The position numbers and the translations under genes are program-made. From Prevotellaceae bacterium UBA1743 (GTDB lineage: Bacteria > Bacteroidota > Bacteroidia > Bacteroidales > Bacteroidaceae), in assembly GCA_002314945.1 (NCBI GenBank), contig DCHV01000064.1, positions 1-12,811 on the forward strand: 12,811 nucleotides of DNA. The letters are read 5' to 3'. The notes beneath the pieces are model-generated. The model worked only from the letters and a program-made list of their open reading frames with translations, ran no database searches and had not been told where the DNA came from. Below are positions 6,835-12,811 of the stretch, one piece after another; position 1 is the first letter of the stretch; each line of letters opens with the position of its first letter.

Positions 6835-7386
6835 ATGCCATTCATACACGAAAGTAGTTATGTAGATGATGGTGCCCTCGTTGGAGAGGGCACCAAAATC
6901 TGGCATTTTTGTCACATACAGTCGGGAGCCGTTATCGGCTCCCGCTGTTCTTTGGGGCAGAATGTAAATGTAGCCAACAATGTTCGGATAGGCAATGGCG
7001 TGCGTATCCAGAACAATGTCTCCATATACGAAGGGGTGGAAATAGAGGACAATGTCTTCTGTGGCCCCTCCTGTGTTTTTACGAATGTCGTTACACCTCG
7101 TGCTCACTTTCCTGTACATGGTGTATATGCGCGTACCTTGATACGTCAGGGAGCCTCATTAGGAGCCAATTGCACCATAGTATGCGGACACACCGTAGGT
7201 CGTAGTGCTTTGGTGGCAGCTGGAGCTGTAGTCACCCGAGATGTCCCTGATTTTGCTCTTGTAGCAGGTGTTCCTGCGCGTAGGATAGGATGGGTGTGCG
7301 AGTGTGGCGCGCGTCTTGATGATACCTTGCGTTGTGACTGTGGTCGTCGTTATGTCATGCAAGGAGAGGGCTTGATTGAAGAATAA
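6835..7386 (+). CDS. wbpD: UDP-3-amino sugar N-acetyltransferase, WbpD type
   Basis: This 183-residue protein is a left-handed beta-helix acyltransferase with hexapeptide repeats over about residues 10-150 (GALVGEGTKIWHFCHIQSGA, LGQNVNVANNVRIGNGVRIQ). The segments FCGPSCVFTNV, GASLGANCTIVCG and VAGVPARRIGWVCECG match, from memory, Pseudomonas WbpD and Bordetella WlbB, which transfer acetyl from acetyl-CoA to the 3-amino group of UDP-2-acetamido-3-amino-2,3-dideoxy-glucuronate. That is downstream of WbpA, whose homologue is encoded at 1241, so the two support each other. WbpB and WbpE, which make the 3-amino substrate, and the WbpI epimerase are not in this window. The C-terminus has four cysteines (155, 157, 167, 169) in two CxCG pairs, possibly a small metal-binding knuckle. 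Confidence 0.88.
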   Translation: MPFIHESSYVDDGALVGEGTKIWHFCHIQSGAVIGSRCSLGQNVNVANNVRIGNGVRIQNNVSIYEGVEIEDNVFCGPSCVFTNVVTPRAHFPVHGVYARTLIRQGASLGANCTIVCGHTVGRSALVAAGAVVTRDVPDFALVAGVPARRIGWVCECGARLDDTLRCDCGRRYVMQGEGLIEE

Positions 7387-7397
7387 GTGGATATTGT

Positions 7398-8918
7398 ATG
7401 TTTAAGTCTGTACGTTTCGGAAATTTCTTGATGTGTGTGCTCGAGGTTGTCATTGTATTTTCCTCGTTCAACCGATATTCGTGCATGACAGGTACTCCTA
7501 CTCTTTATCAGGTGATAGGTGTTACCATCTGTTGGTGTATTCTCAGCTTCTTGATGCGCAAGAATCGTATACAATCGTACGCTAATCTAAAGTATGGTGT
7601 TCTCACCATCATTGCCATCGATACGTTTCTATATGCAGGTCTTTGCATTTTTATACATCTTGCGCTTCCTTCTGTGCATTTCAATCTGAAGTCTCTTTTG
7701 CCATACATCTGGATAGTGGTCATCGAGTTGTTGCTCTTTCGTATTTACTACGAGATCTTTTTGGCCAAACTGCCAGTTCTCAATGATTCCTTCTTACCCT
7801 ATCCAAAAGTAAAAATTACTAAATCTGATAGTTCGTCTCATGAAAAATACGTAGTCACTGATCCCGAGGTTCTCCATCTGTGGAAAGAAACTAAGGATAT
7901 GACTTATCCAGAGGCTGTGTCATGGGTATTTACGCATCTACAGGATTTTTCGCCATCCACCCGTATATACAACTCCCCCAATGTAGAAGATATCGTAGCT
8001 GACCAGACGCCCAATCCTCGCTATATCGTTCAGATGTATCCTTTCAACGATATGCGTCATTTCAATACGATGTTGACATGTGCCAACTATCATCTCCCCG
8101 TAGGTGGATTTCTCAGCATCTGTGGTGTCACATCCAAGTTGAGACGCGAACATATTTATGGAAAATATCCTCGTTTTATTCGTTCTGTTTTCTATTTCTT
8201 GGACTATGTATGGTCGCGCGTAATGCCTAAGCTTTCCTTGACTCGTCCCTTTTACATGGCAATGACCCGTGGAAGGAATCGCAGTTTCCCTCGTGTGGAA
8301 GTGCTTGGACGTGTAGCACGTGCAGGATTCGAGATTATCGACGACGAGTCTCATCATGGCTTCTTTTACCTTACCGCATACAAAGCATCTCAGCCAATAA
8401 GTACCGATCGCCCCTCATACGGTCCCCTTATCCGTCTCATGCGTGTCGGCTACAAAGGAAATCTGATAGGTGTATATAAGTTCCGTACGATGTATGCCTA
8501 TTCCGAATACATCCAGTCGTATGTCTTCAAGCAAATTGGTCTTCAGGATGGAGGCAAACTGGCCGATGACTATCGTATCAATGCTCTTGGACATATATTG
8601 CGTCCTTTGTGGCTGGACGAATTTCCCATGATCTACAATCTCTTAAAGGGGCAGTTGAAACTCGTAGGCGTCCGTCCGCTCTCCCGTCATTATTACAGTC
8701 TCTATACGCCCGAAATGCAGCAGTTGCGCATCACTGTCAAACCGGGACTCATACCTCCGTTCTATTATGAGAAGCAACGTCCTGTCACTCTTCAGGATGT
8801 GCAGGATAGCGAGCGTCGCTACATAGAGGCTTATCATCGTGCGCCCTTCCGCACCGACTGCCGTTACTTCTTCGGCTCCTTATACAACATCCTTTTCAAA
8901 CACGCTCGTAGTGCCTGA
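7398..8918 (+). CDS. Unusual membrane sugar-phosphate transferase
   Basis: This 506-residue protein has four apparent membrane helices at about residues 9-24, 35-53, 66-90 and 102-121. A soluble middle part (about 150-330) looks like the late part of a methyltransferase-type Rossmann fold (VGGFLSICGV, then GRVARAGFEIIDDESHHGFF and LTAYK) but has no clear SAM-binding glycine motif. The C-terminus (about 340-500) is a bacterial sugar transferase domain: KFRTMY at 361, RINALGHILRPLWLDEFP with the catalytic Asp407-Glu408 pair, LKGQLKLVGVRP, and KPGLIPP. Such enzymes move a sugar phosphate from a UDP-sugar to undecaprenyl phosphate and start glycan synthesis. The usual membrane-dipping helix before the KFRTM motif is missing. 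It starts 11 nt after wbpD, and its last codons overlap the next gene. The catalytic domain is confident; the middle part is a guess. Confidence 0.82.
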   Translation: MFKSVRFGNFLMCVLEVVIVFSSFNRYSCMTGTPTLYQVIGVTICWCILSFLMRKNRIQSYANLKYGVLTIIAIDTFLYAGLCIFIHLALPSVHFNLKSLLPYIWIVVIELLLFRIYYEIFLAKLPVLNDSFLPYPKVKITKSDSSSHEKYVVTDPEVLHLWKETKDMTYPEAVSWVFTHLQDFSPSTRIYNSPNVEDIVADQTPNPRYIVQMYPFNDMRHFNTMLTCANYHLPVGGFLSICGVTSKLRREHIYGKYPRFIRSVFYFLDYVWSRVMPKLSLTRPFYMAMTRGRNRSFPRVEVLGRVARAGFEIIDDESHHGFFYLTAYKASQPISTDRPSYGPLIRLMRVGYKGNLIGVYKFRTMYAYSEYIQSYVFKQIGLQDGGKLADDYRINALGHILRPLWLDEFPMIYNLLKGQLKLVGVRPLSRHYYSLYTPEMQQLRITVKPGLIPPFYYEKQRPVTLQDVQDSERRYIEAYHRAPFRTDCRYFFGSLYNILFKHARSA

Positions 8919-10014
8919 GACAACTCAGAATCTCTCCCAAGCTCTCGTATCGCTCATTCGTCTCTCCCTTCATACGGCAGAGGAGTCTGATGTGTTGTCC
9001 GAAGTGTCATTGCTTACCGAGCAGCAATGGGAGCAGCTTTTTGTTCTCTCCTCGCGTCACAACGTAGCCTCGTTGGTTTCAGAGGCAATCTCATATTTGC
9101 TTCAACAGGGTGAAGACAGATTACCAAGGTTGTCATTGCCGCTTCAGTATCGTTGGGCCGTCATGCAACAGCGTACAGTCGAACGATATGAGATACGTAC
9201 CGACATAGCACGTCGGTTGAGCGCGTTGTATGCTCAGGATAATCTGCAGGTAGTGTTCCTCAAGGGACTCTCCCTGTCTTCCTACTACCCTCATCCGGAA
9301 TGGAGGGACTTTTCCGACCTTGATATCTACTTGTTCCGCTTATGTGATGGACATCCTGTTCCAGCATGGGTGGAAGGGGATGAGTGTGTGAAATCTCGTC
9401 TGGGTATTCAGGTGCATCGTGACACGTACCATCATACCACTTTTGATTACGAGGGAGTGCATATCGAGAATCATTTCGATCTCATCTCTCAGCATATCAT
9501 GTATCGTGGCAGGTCGTACGAACGGCTGCTCAAGGAAACCCTTCTGAAGGATCTTGTTTCAGTTCCAGCATTAGGCGTCAATGCATGGTATGCGTCACCT
9601 ACTTTTCAAGCCCTTTTTCTCATCCGTCATCTTGCCATCCATTTCACGCGAGAGCATGTCAGCCTTCGTCAGTTACTCGATTGGATGTTCTTTCTCCAGC
9701 ATGAGGGGAATCGGGTAGAGTGGGAGAGTGTTCTTCTTCAATATCGCACCTATGGTCTCTTGCCGTTTGTGGAGATTTTGTCATCCCTGATGGAACGCCA
9801 TTTTGGGTATCATTGTCCTTACATAACTGCATCTAACTCGTCTTCAGATATCAGTCGCGTATGGAAGGAAATTATCAGTTCCCGTCCGTATGCCAACCGT
9901 TATCAGAAATACATCTCATCACGTTGGAAACACGCTCTCTGTAGTAACACTCCCTGGATGCTCGATATGAGTTATCTTGCGATGTCCAAGGTTCGGAAAA
10001 TAGTCACATCATGA
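8911..10014 (+). CDS. Nucleotidyltransferase family protein (NTP_transf_5 type)
   Basis: From the GTG at 8911 the product has 367 residues. That start overlaps the end of the previous gene by 8 nt; a GTG at 8839 would add 24 residues but lies deep inside the sugar transferase gene. The core KGLSLSSYYPHPEWRDFSDL followed by DIYL (Lys118-Gly119, Asp136 and Asp138) matches the 'KG...yP.p..R...DiDlll' signature of uncharacterised nucleotidyltransferases (PF14907), with the aspartate pair expected to bind metal. Further on, IENHFDLISQHI fits the usual downstream histidine/aspartate strand. The substrate is unknown. Members of this family occur next to PqqD-like and HPr-kinase-like genes in several bacteria, including some lasso-peptide clusters, and here a PqqD-like gene overlaps the 3' end by 4 nt (ATGA), which implies translational coupling. 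Confidence 0.78.
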   Translation: MPETTQNLSQALVSLIRLSLHTAEESDVLSEVSLLTEQQWEQLFVLSSRHNVASLVSEAISYLLQQGEDRLPRLSLPLQYRWAVMQQRTVERYEIRTDIARRLSALYAQDNLQVVFLKGLSLSSYYPHPEWRDFSDLDIYLFRLCDGHPVPAWVEGDECVKSRLGIQVHRDTYHHTTFDYEGVHIENHFDLISQHIMYRGRSYERLLKETLLKDLVSVPALGVNAWYASPTFQALFLIRHLAIHFTREHVSLRQLLDWMFFLQHEGNRVEWESVLLQYRTYGLLPFVEILSSLMERHFGYHCPYITASNSSSDISRVWKEIISSRPYANRYQKYISSRWKHALCSNTPWMLDMSYLAMSKVRKIVTS

Positions 10015-10283
10015 GAATCAATCCAAAATACAAACTCCGTTCCATCGCAGGCAAACAGATCGTGCTGATGCAAGGCACGCTCGATGTGGATCTGACGAAG
10101 GCCGTTGCCCTCAATCCGACTGCTTGTTATCTCTGGAACGCCCTTCAAGGACGTGATTTCTCATCTCAGGACATCATCGACCTTTTGTTGGAAAAATACG
10201 ACCTCACTCCCCAACTGGCTGAGAGCGAAGCCCAGCGTTGGATGGAATTGCTGGGAAATTTAAGATTGATAGTTTGCTGTTGA
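10011..10283 (+). CDS. PqqD-family small protein
   Basis: This 90-residue protein fits the PqqD fold in size and pattern: an N-terminal strand segment (INPKYKLRSIAGKQIVLMQG), then LTKAVALNPTACYLWNALQG with the typical LNPTA-x-LW helix start, then DFSSQDIIDLLLEKYDLTPQ and a closing helix ending in NLRLIVCC. PqqD domains bind leader peptides of ribosomally made modified peptides, but many stand-alone members in Bacteroidetes glycan loci have no known ligand. The start overlaps the nucleotidyltransferase stop (ATGA), so the two are probably made together and may work together. No precursor peptide, radical SAM enzyme or peptidase is seen in the window. The next gene starts 3 nt later but has a different base composition. 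Confidence 0.78.
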   Translation: MRINPKYKLRSIAGKQIVLMQGTLDVDLTKAVALNPTACYLWNALQGRDFSSQDIIDLLLEKYDLTPQLAESEAQRWMELLGNLRLIVCC

Positions 10284-10286
10284 AAT

Positions 10287-11558
10287 ATGACTGTTGAAGG
10301 CATAAAGCGTATTACCGCAAATAGCGAAGGTACAGAAATTGAGTATAAAAGATCGCAAATTGGACTCGCACGCTCAGTTGATGAAACTATCTGCGCATTC
10401 CTCAATCGAAGAGGTGGACATGTGATACTCGGCGCTGATGACGATGGTACCATTATCGGCATTCCATCTGACAAAGTTAAAGAACAAATGGACACTCTTG
10501 CGAAGTACCTCAATAACCCACAAATCATCAATCCTGCCTTCTATCTAAATTGTGAGCCCCTACAAATTGATGAGAAATGGATAATTTACTTCTATGTTCC
10601 AGAAAGTAGTCAAGCCCATACATATAAAGGAATCTATTACGATCGAAATCAGGATGGAGACTTTTCCCTCAAGAATGCGCACCAGATAGCTGACCTTATT
10701 CTTCGTAAGCAAACAAGTTGTACAGAAAATAGAGTCCTTCCATATTTGACTATGGACGACCTTGAAGAAGAACTCTTTGATGATGTACGAAAAAAAGTGA
10801 AACTTAATAAGGCAACACATCTTTGGGCAACTATGACCAACGAAGAAATCCTCGAATCAGCTGGTATGCGTCTCAAAGATTTGCAGACCGGTCAAGAAGG
10901 CTACACGATGGCGGCTGCATTACTGTTCGGAAAAGAAAAGACCTTGACGAGTGTTGTACCTTTCTACAAAACTGATGCAATTTGTAGGAAAGATGAATCG
11001 ATACTTTATGATGATCGTGACATAATCAAGTGCAATCTTCTTAGAGCATATCAGCGTCTGATGGATTTCTGCGGTCGTCATTTACCCGAATGGCCAATTA
11101 TAGAGGGAGAGCAACGAAAAAGTATGCGCGAGCTTATTTTCCGTGAGGTATGCTTGAATCTTCTCATCCATCGTGAATTTGGAGCTCATCATGATGCAAG
11201 TCTTATAATCTATCATTACAAAGTGGAGACAAGTAATTGGAATACTCCATTTGGCTATGGGCAAATTACACTCGGCAATCTTCGTTCACATGCAAAAAAT
11301 CCATGTATAGCCAATTTCTTTGCGCAACTCGGTATGGTAGAAGAACTCGGTAATGGTACTCGTACCATGTTCAAATATGTTCCATATATTTCTGGCGGAA
11401 AAGAACCTTTGATTGAAGAACAAGATGAGTTCAAGGTATGTATTCCTTTTATCGAAGGAAATAATACTCATAAACGGACAACAAACAGGCAACAAACGGA
11501 CAACAAACGGACAACAAACTTTCACGTTAGAACAACAAAAAGTATTGTTGAAACTTGA
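10287..11558 (+). CDS. AlbA_2-domain / ATPase-like putative transcriptional regulator, frame-interrupted
   Basis: This 423-residue product has an AlbA_2 (Schlafen-type) domain at about residues 8-135 (EGTEIEYKRS, ICAFLNRRGGHVILGADDDG). A GHKL/RecG-related ATPase-like C-terminal part covers about 275-390 (RELIFREVCLNLLIHREF with Asn291, His295 and Arg296; KNPCIANFFAQLGMVEELGN). Such proteins are common putative DNA-binding regulators in Prevotella and normally end in a winged helix. Here that helix is encoded in the +1 frame at about 11528-11736. The switch falls inside an 11-nt tandem repeat (11475-11518), so the product ends in a repeat-derived tail (THKRTTNRQQTDNKRTTN) and stops at 11558. 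Composition is AT-richer than the neighbours: 35% GC in 10741-10800 against 50% in 9661-9720. It may be an insert in the operon or a phase-variable gene. Confidence 0.8.
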   Translation: MTVEGIKRITANSEGTEIEYKRSQIGLARSVDETICAFLNRRGGHVILGADDDGTIIGIPSDKVKEQMDTLAKYLNNPQIINPAFYLNCEPLQIDEKWIIYFYVPESSQAHTYKGIYYDRNQDGDFSLKNAHQIADLILRKQTSCTENRVLPYLTMDDLEEELFDDVRKKVKLNKATHLWATMTNEEILESAGMRLKDLQTGQEGYTMAAALLFGKEKTLTSVVPFYKTDAICRKDESILYDDRDIIKCNLLRAYQRLMDFCGRHLPEWPIIEGEQRKSMRELIFREVCLNLLIHREFGAHHDASLIIYHYKVETSNWNTPFGYGQITLGNLRSHAKNPCIANFFAQLGMVEELGNGTRTMFKYVPYISGGKEPLIEEQDEFKVCIPFIEGNNTHKRTTNRQQTDNKRTTNFHVRTTKSIVET

Positions 11559-11736
11559 AGAAGGTGAAAAAAGCATCAGGGAATTGATGACTACTTGTAA
11601 TTATAAAAAGAGAGAAAGTTTTCGCAATTCTGTTCTCAATGACTTAATTGAACGAAAAATAGTTGCAATGACTCATCCTGAAAATATAAATCATCGGAAT
11701 CAACGCTATATTATAGTAGATTCTGCAGACAATTAG
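11413..11736 (+). CDS. Out-of-frame winged-helix C-terminus of the AlbA_2 regulator
   Basis: The meaningful part is about 11476-11736. The repeat-coded linker (GQQTGNKRTTNGQQT) is followed by a helix-turn-helix-like segment, LLKLEEGEKSIRELMTTCNY then KKRESFRNSVLNDLIERKIV and a wing ending in HRNQRYIIV. This is the usual ending of AlbA_2/ATPase regulators (a 'Rxx-FR-xxl-xxLi-xg-I' pattern, then 'P-xxx-N-Q-Y'). The upstream part, 11413-11475, is an out-of-frame reading of the ATPase domain, so the ATG at 11413 is probably not a real start. Adding one 11-nt repeat unit, or removing two, would join it to the frame at 10287 and give a protein of about 480 residues. It could alternatively be a decayed fragment or a sequencing artefact. 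Confidence 0.62.
   Translation: MKNKMSSRYVFLLSKEIILINGQQTGNKRTTNGQQTFTLEQQKVLLKLEEGEKSIRELMTTCNYKKRESFRNSVLNDLIERKIVAMTHPENINHRNQRYIIVDSADN
11475..11518 (+). repeat. Four-copy 11-nt tandem repeat inside the AlbA_2 gene
   Basis: Units are CGGACAACAAA (11475-11485), CAGGCAACAAA (11486-11496, variant), CGGACAACAAA (11497-11507) and CGGACAACAAA (11508-11518). Eleven is not a multiple of three, so each gain or loss of a unit changes the frame, and the unit has no stop codon in any forward frame. The repeat sits exactly between the ATPase part and the winged helix, which are in different frames here. This is the arrangement of a slipped-strand phase-variation site. Confidence 0.85.
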
Positions 11737-11755
11737 CTTCATAAATCATAAATTA

Positions 11756-12634
11756 ATGGATCAATCTTGGACAACTGTCATCAAGCCCCGCAATGGTCTC
11801 ATGCAGATCAATTTGCGTGAGATATGGCAATATCGCGATTTGTTGACCCTCTTCGTCAAGCGCGACATAATCACCCAATACAAGCAGACCATCCTCGGTC
11901 CGCTTTGGTTTTTTATTCAGCCCTCCATTACCGTCATCATGTACATGATTGTGTTTGGAGGTATCGCAGGCATTCCCACTGATGGAGTGCCCCAACCCTT
12001 GTTTTACTTGGCAGGTGTCTGCATGTGGCAATATTTTGCCGACTGTCTCAACAAGACCTCCAATACCTTTCTCGCCAACGCAGGTATTTTTGGGAAAGTC
12101 TATTTCCCACGTCTCATTAGTCCACTGTCTGTCACAGTCAGCAATCTCGTTAGGTTCGGCATACAGTTCAGTCTCTTCTTCCTGGTCTTTCTCTGGTATG
12201 ATATCATCAATTTCAGCAAGGGAATAGACCTTATCCTCCCCAATGCCATTGCACTCCTGTTCCCCCTCTTGGTAGTGATGCTTGCAGGCTTGTCGTTGGG
12301 CTTCGGCATCATTATTTCCTCCATGACCACCAAGTATCGTGATTTGTCGATACTTTTCGGCTTCATCGTGCAACTATGGATGTATGGTACACCTATTGTC
12401 TATCCCCTCAGTCAGGTACAAGGAAAGATGATAGCAGGTATGGACCTTTCCGTCCTTATGCGCCTCAATCCTGTAACTCCAGTTCTTGAGACCTTCAAAT
12501 ACGGTTTCCTCAATGCAGGTCAGTTCATCGGATGGGGATGGCTGATTTATAGTTTCCTATTCATGGTTGCCCTTCTTTTCCTGGGAGTCGTCATATTCAA
12601 CAGGGTACAGAAATCCTTTATGGACACCGTGTAG
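11756..12634 (+). CDS. wzm: Polysaccharide ABC exporter permease, Wzm type
   Basis: This 292-residue inner-membrane protein belongs to the ABC-2 transporter family. The cytoplasmic N-terminus ends in the characteristic KRDIITQYKQTILGPLWFFI, followed by about six membrane segments (near 52-70, 82-100, 125-148, 160-188, 198-217 and 258-282). TTKYRDL (191-197) and LNPVTPVLETFKYGFL (237-252) are also typical of Wzm/KpsM/TagG-like permeases, which export lipid-linked O-antigen or capsule chains together with an ATPase (Wzt). No ATPase gene is seen in the remaining 177 bases, although it usually follows directly. Composition (47% GC in 12001-12060) fits the glycan genes rather than the regulator gene before it. 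The ATG at 11756 lies 19 nt after the winged-helix frame's stop. Confidence 0.9.
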   Translation: MDQSWTTVIKPRNGLMQINLREIWQYRDLLTLFVKRDIITQYKQTILGPLWFFIQPSITVIMYMIVFGGIAGIPTDGVPQPLFYLAGVCMWQYFADCLNKTSNTFLANAGIFGKVYFPRLISPLSVTVSNLVRFGIQFSLFFLVFLWYDIINFSKGIDLILPNAIALLFPLLVVMLAGLSLGFGIIISSMTTKYRDLSILFGFIVQLWMYGTPIVYPLSQVQGKMIAGMDLSVLMRLNPVTPVLETFKYGFLNAGQFIGWGWLIYSFLFMVALLFLGVVIFNRVQKSFMDTV

Positions 12635-12657
12635 TTTTGCATGTTCACATGTATATG

Positions 12658-12713
12658 TCAGTTTAGATTTTAAGTTAGGATTTTTAGCGGATTTTGAGAG
12701 CTTTGCTCGACCA
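12658..12713 (+). repeat. Repeat related to the left end of the window
   Basis: It aligns with the reverse complement of 371-411 through TCAGT, AGATTTT, AGTTAG and ATTTT blocks and a shared CGACCA end, with extra bases in the middle of this copy. It carries the hairpin GAGC-ttt-GCTC. The two copies lie just outside the first and last genes of the visible operon. Confidence 0.5.
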
Positions 12714-12741
12714 ATCAATGAAATGCCTTTATATTTTCAGA

Positions 12742-12783
12742 GGGATTTTATGTTGGATTTTTAAAATCTTTACTAAAAATCCC
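12742..12783. repeat. AT-rich inverted repeat after the permease gene
   Basis: GGGATTTT (12742-12749) is complementary to AAAATCCC (12776-12783). Between them lies a near-palindrome, GATTTTTAAAATC (12756-12768). No T-run follows, so it is a weak candidate for a terminator; it may be another intergenic repeat. Confidence 0.4.
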
Positions 12784-12811
12784 GACTATAGAAATTGACA
12801 AGATCAAAACG

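Larger units (their letters stand above)
12635..12811. other. Non-coding right end
   Basis: No gene is visible in the last 177 bases; all frames close quickly and no long ORF begins here. The stretch is AT-rich and contains the repeat related to 371-411 (12658-12713), a small hairpin GAGC-ttt-GCTC (12698-12708) and a longer inverted repeat (12742-12783). An ATPase partner for the exporter permease could begin beyond the window. Confidence 0.6.

Noticed and set aside
8839..8910. Upstream GTG start for the nucleotidyltransferase gene
   Set aside because: It would add 24 low-complexity residues wholly inside the sugar transferase gene; the GTG at 8911 gives a normal short overlap.
11753..12373. 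Minus-strand frame of 206 codons rich in His, Glu and Asp
   Set aside because: It is antisense to a clear ABC permease gene; the charged composition is what the complement of membrane-segment codons gives.
12632..12639. TAGTTTTG as a promoter -7 box at the end of wzm
   Set aside because: It matches TAnnTTTG, but no TTG element lies 19-21 nt upstream and no gene follows within the window.

Overview
The window is most likely from a member of the Bacteroidales, probably a Prevotella-type species. The evidence is a UpxY-type antiterminator, a promoter of the Bacteroidetes TTG/TAnnTTTG type, weak or absent Shine-Dalgarno sites, and a gene set typical of capsule or O-polysaccharide loci in this order. 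The genus is an inference from gene style only.

Layout: positions 1-580 are non-coding and full of small hairpins, including a large imperfect inverted repeat, and end in a promoter. From 581 to 12634 all genes lie on the + strand, mostly with gaps of 2-22 nt or short overlaps, so they look like one long operon. The order is: UpxY-like antiterminator; a terminator-like hairpin; a WbpA-type UDP-HexNAc 6-dehydrogenase; two consecutive outer-membrane proteins that together resemble one YjbH/GfcD protein; an uncharacterised lipoprotein; an OmpA-family protein; a WbpD-type N-acetyltransferase; an unusual membrane sugar-phosphate transferase; a nucleotidyltransferase overlapping a PqqD-like protein; an AT-rich AlbA_2/ATPase regulator gene interrupted by an 11-nt tandem repeat; and a Wzm-type ABC exporter permease. 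The last 177 bases are non-coding and carry a repeat related, in inverted orientation, to sequence upstream of the operon.

How it may work: UpxY would let RNA polymerase read through termination signals in this glycan operon. WbpA and WbpD are two steps of the pathway from UDP-GlcNAc to UDP-2,3-diacetamido uronic acids. The sugar transferase would load the first sugar phosphate on the lipid carrier, and Wzm (with an ATPase not seen here) would export the lipid-linked glycan. The YjbH-like pair, the lipoprotein and the OmpA protein would form an envelope part. The roles of the nucleotidyltransferase and the PqqD-like protein are unknown.

Most notable points: (1) an 11-nt repeat, open in all three frames, separates the AlbA_2 regulator from its own winged-helix C-terminus, which looks like a phase-variable switch; (2) a YjbH-type protein divided into two separately exported proteins; (3) a sugar transferase whose usual re-entrant membrane helix is replaced by four membrane segments plus a degenerate methyltransferase-like domain; (4) a nucleotidyltransferase/PqqD pair with no peptide substrate in sight; (5) hairpin repeats upstream that differ in sequence yet keep their base pairing.
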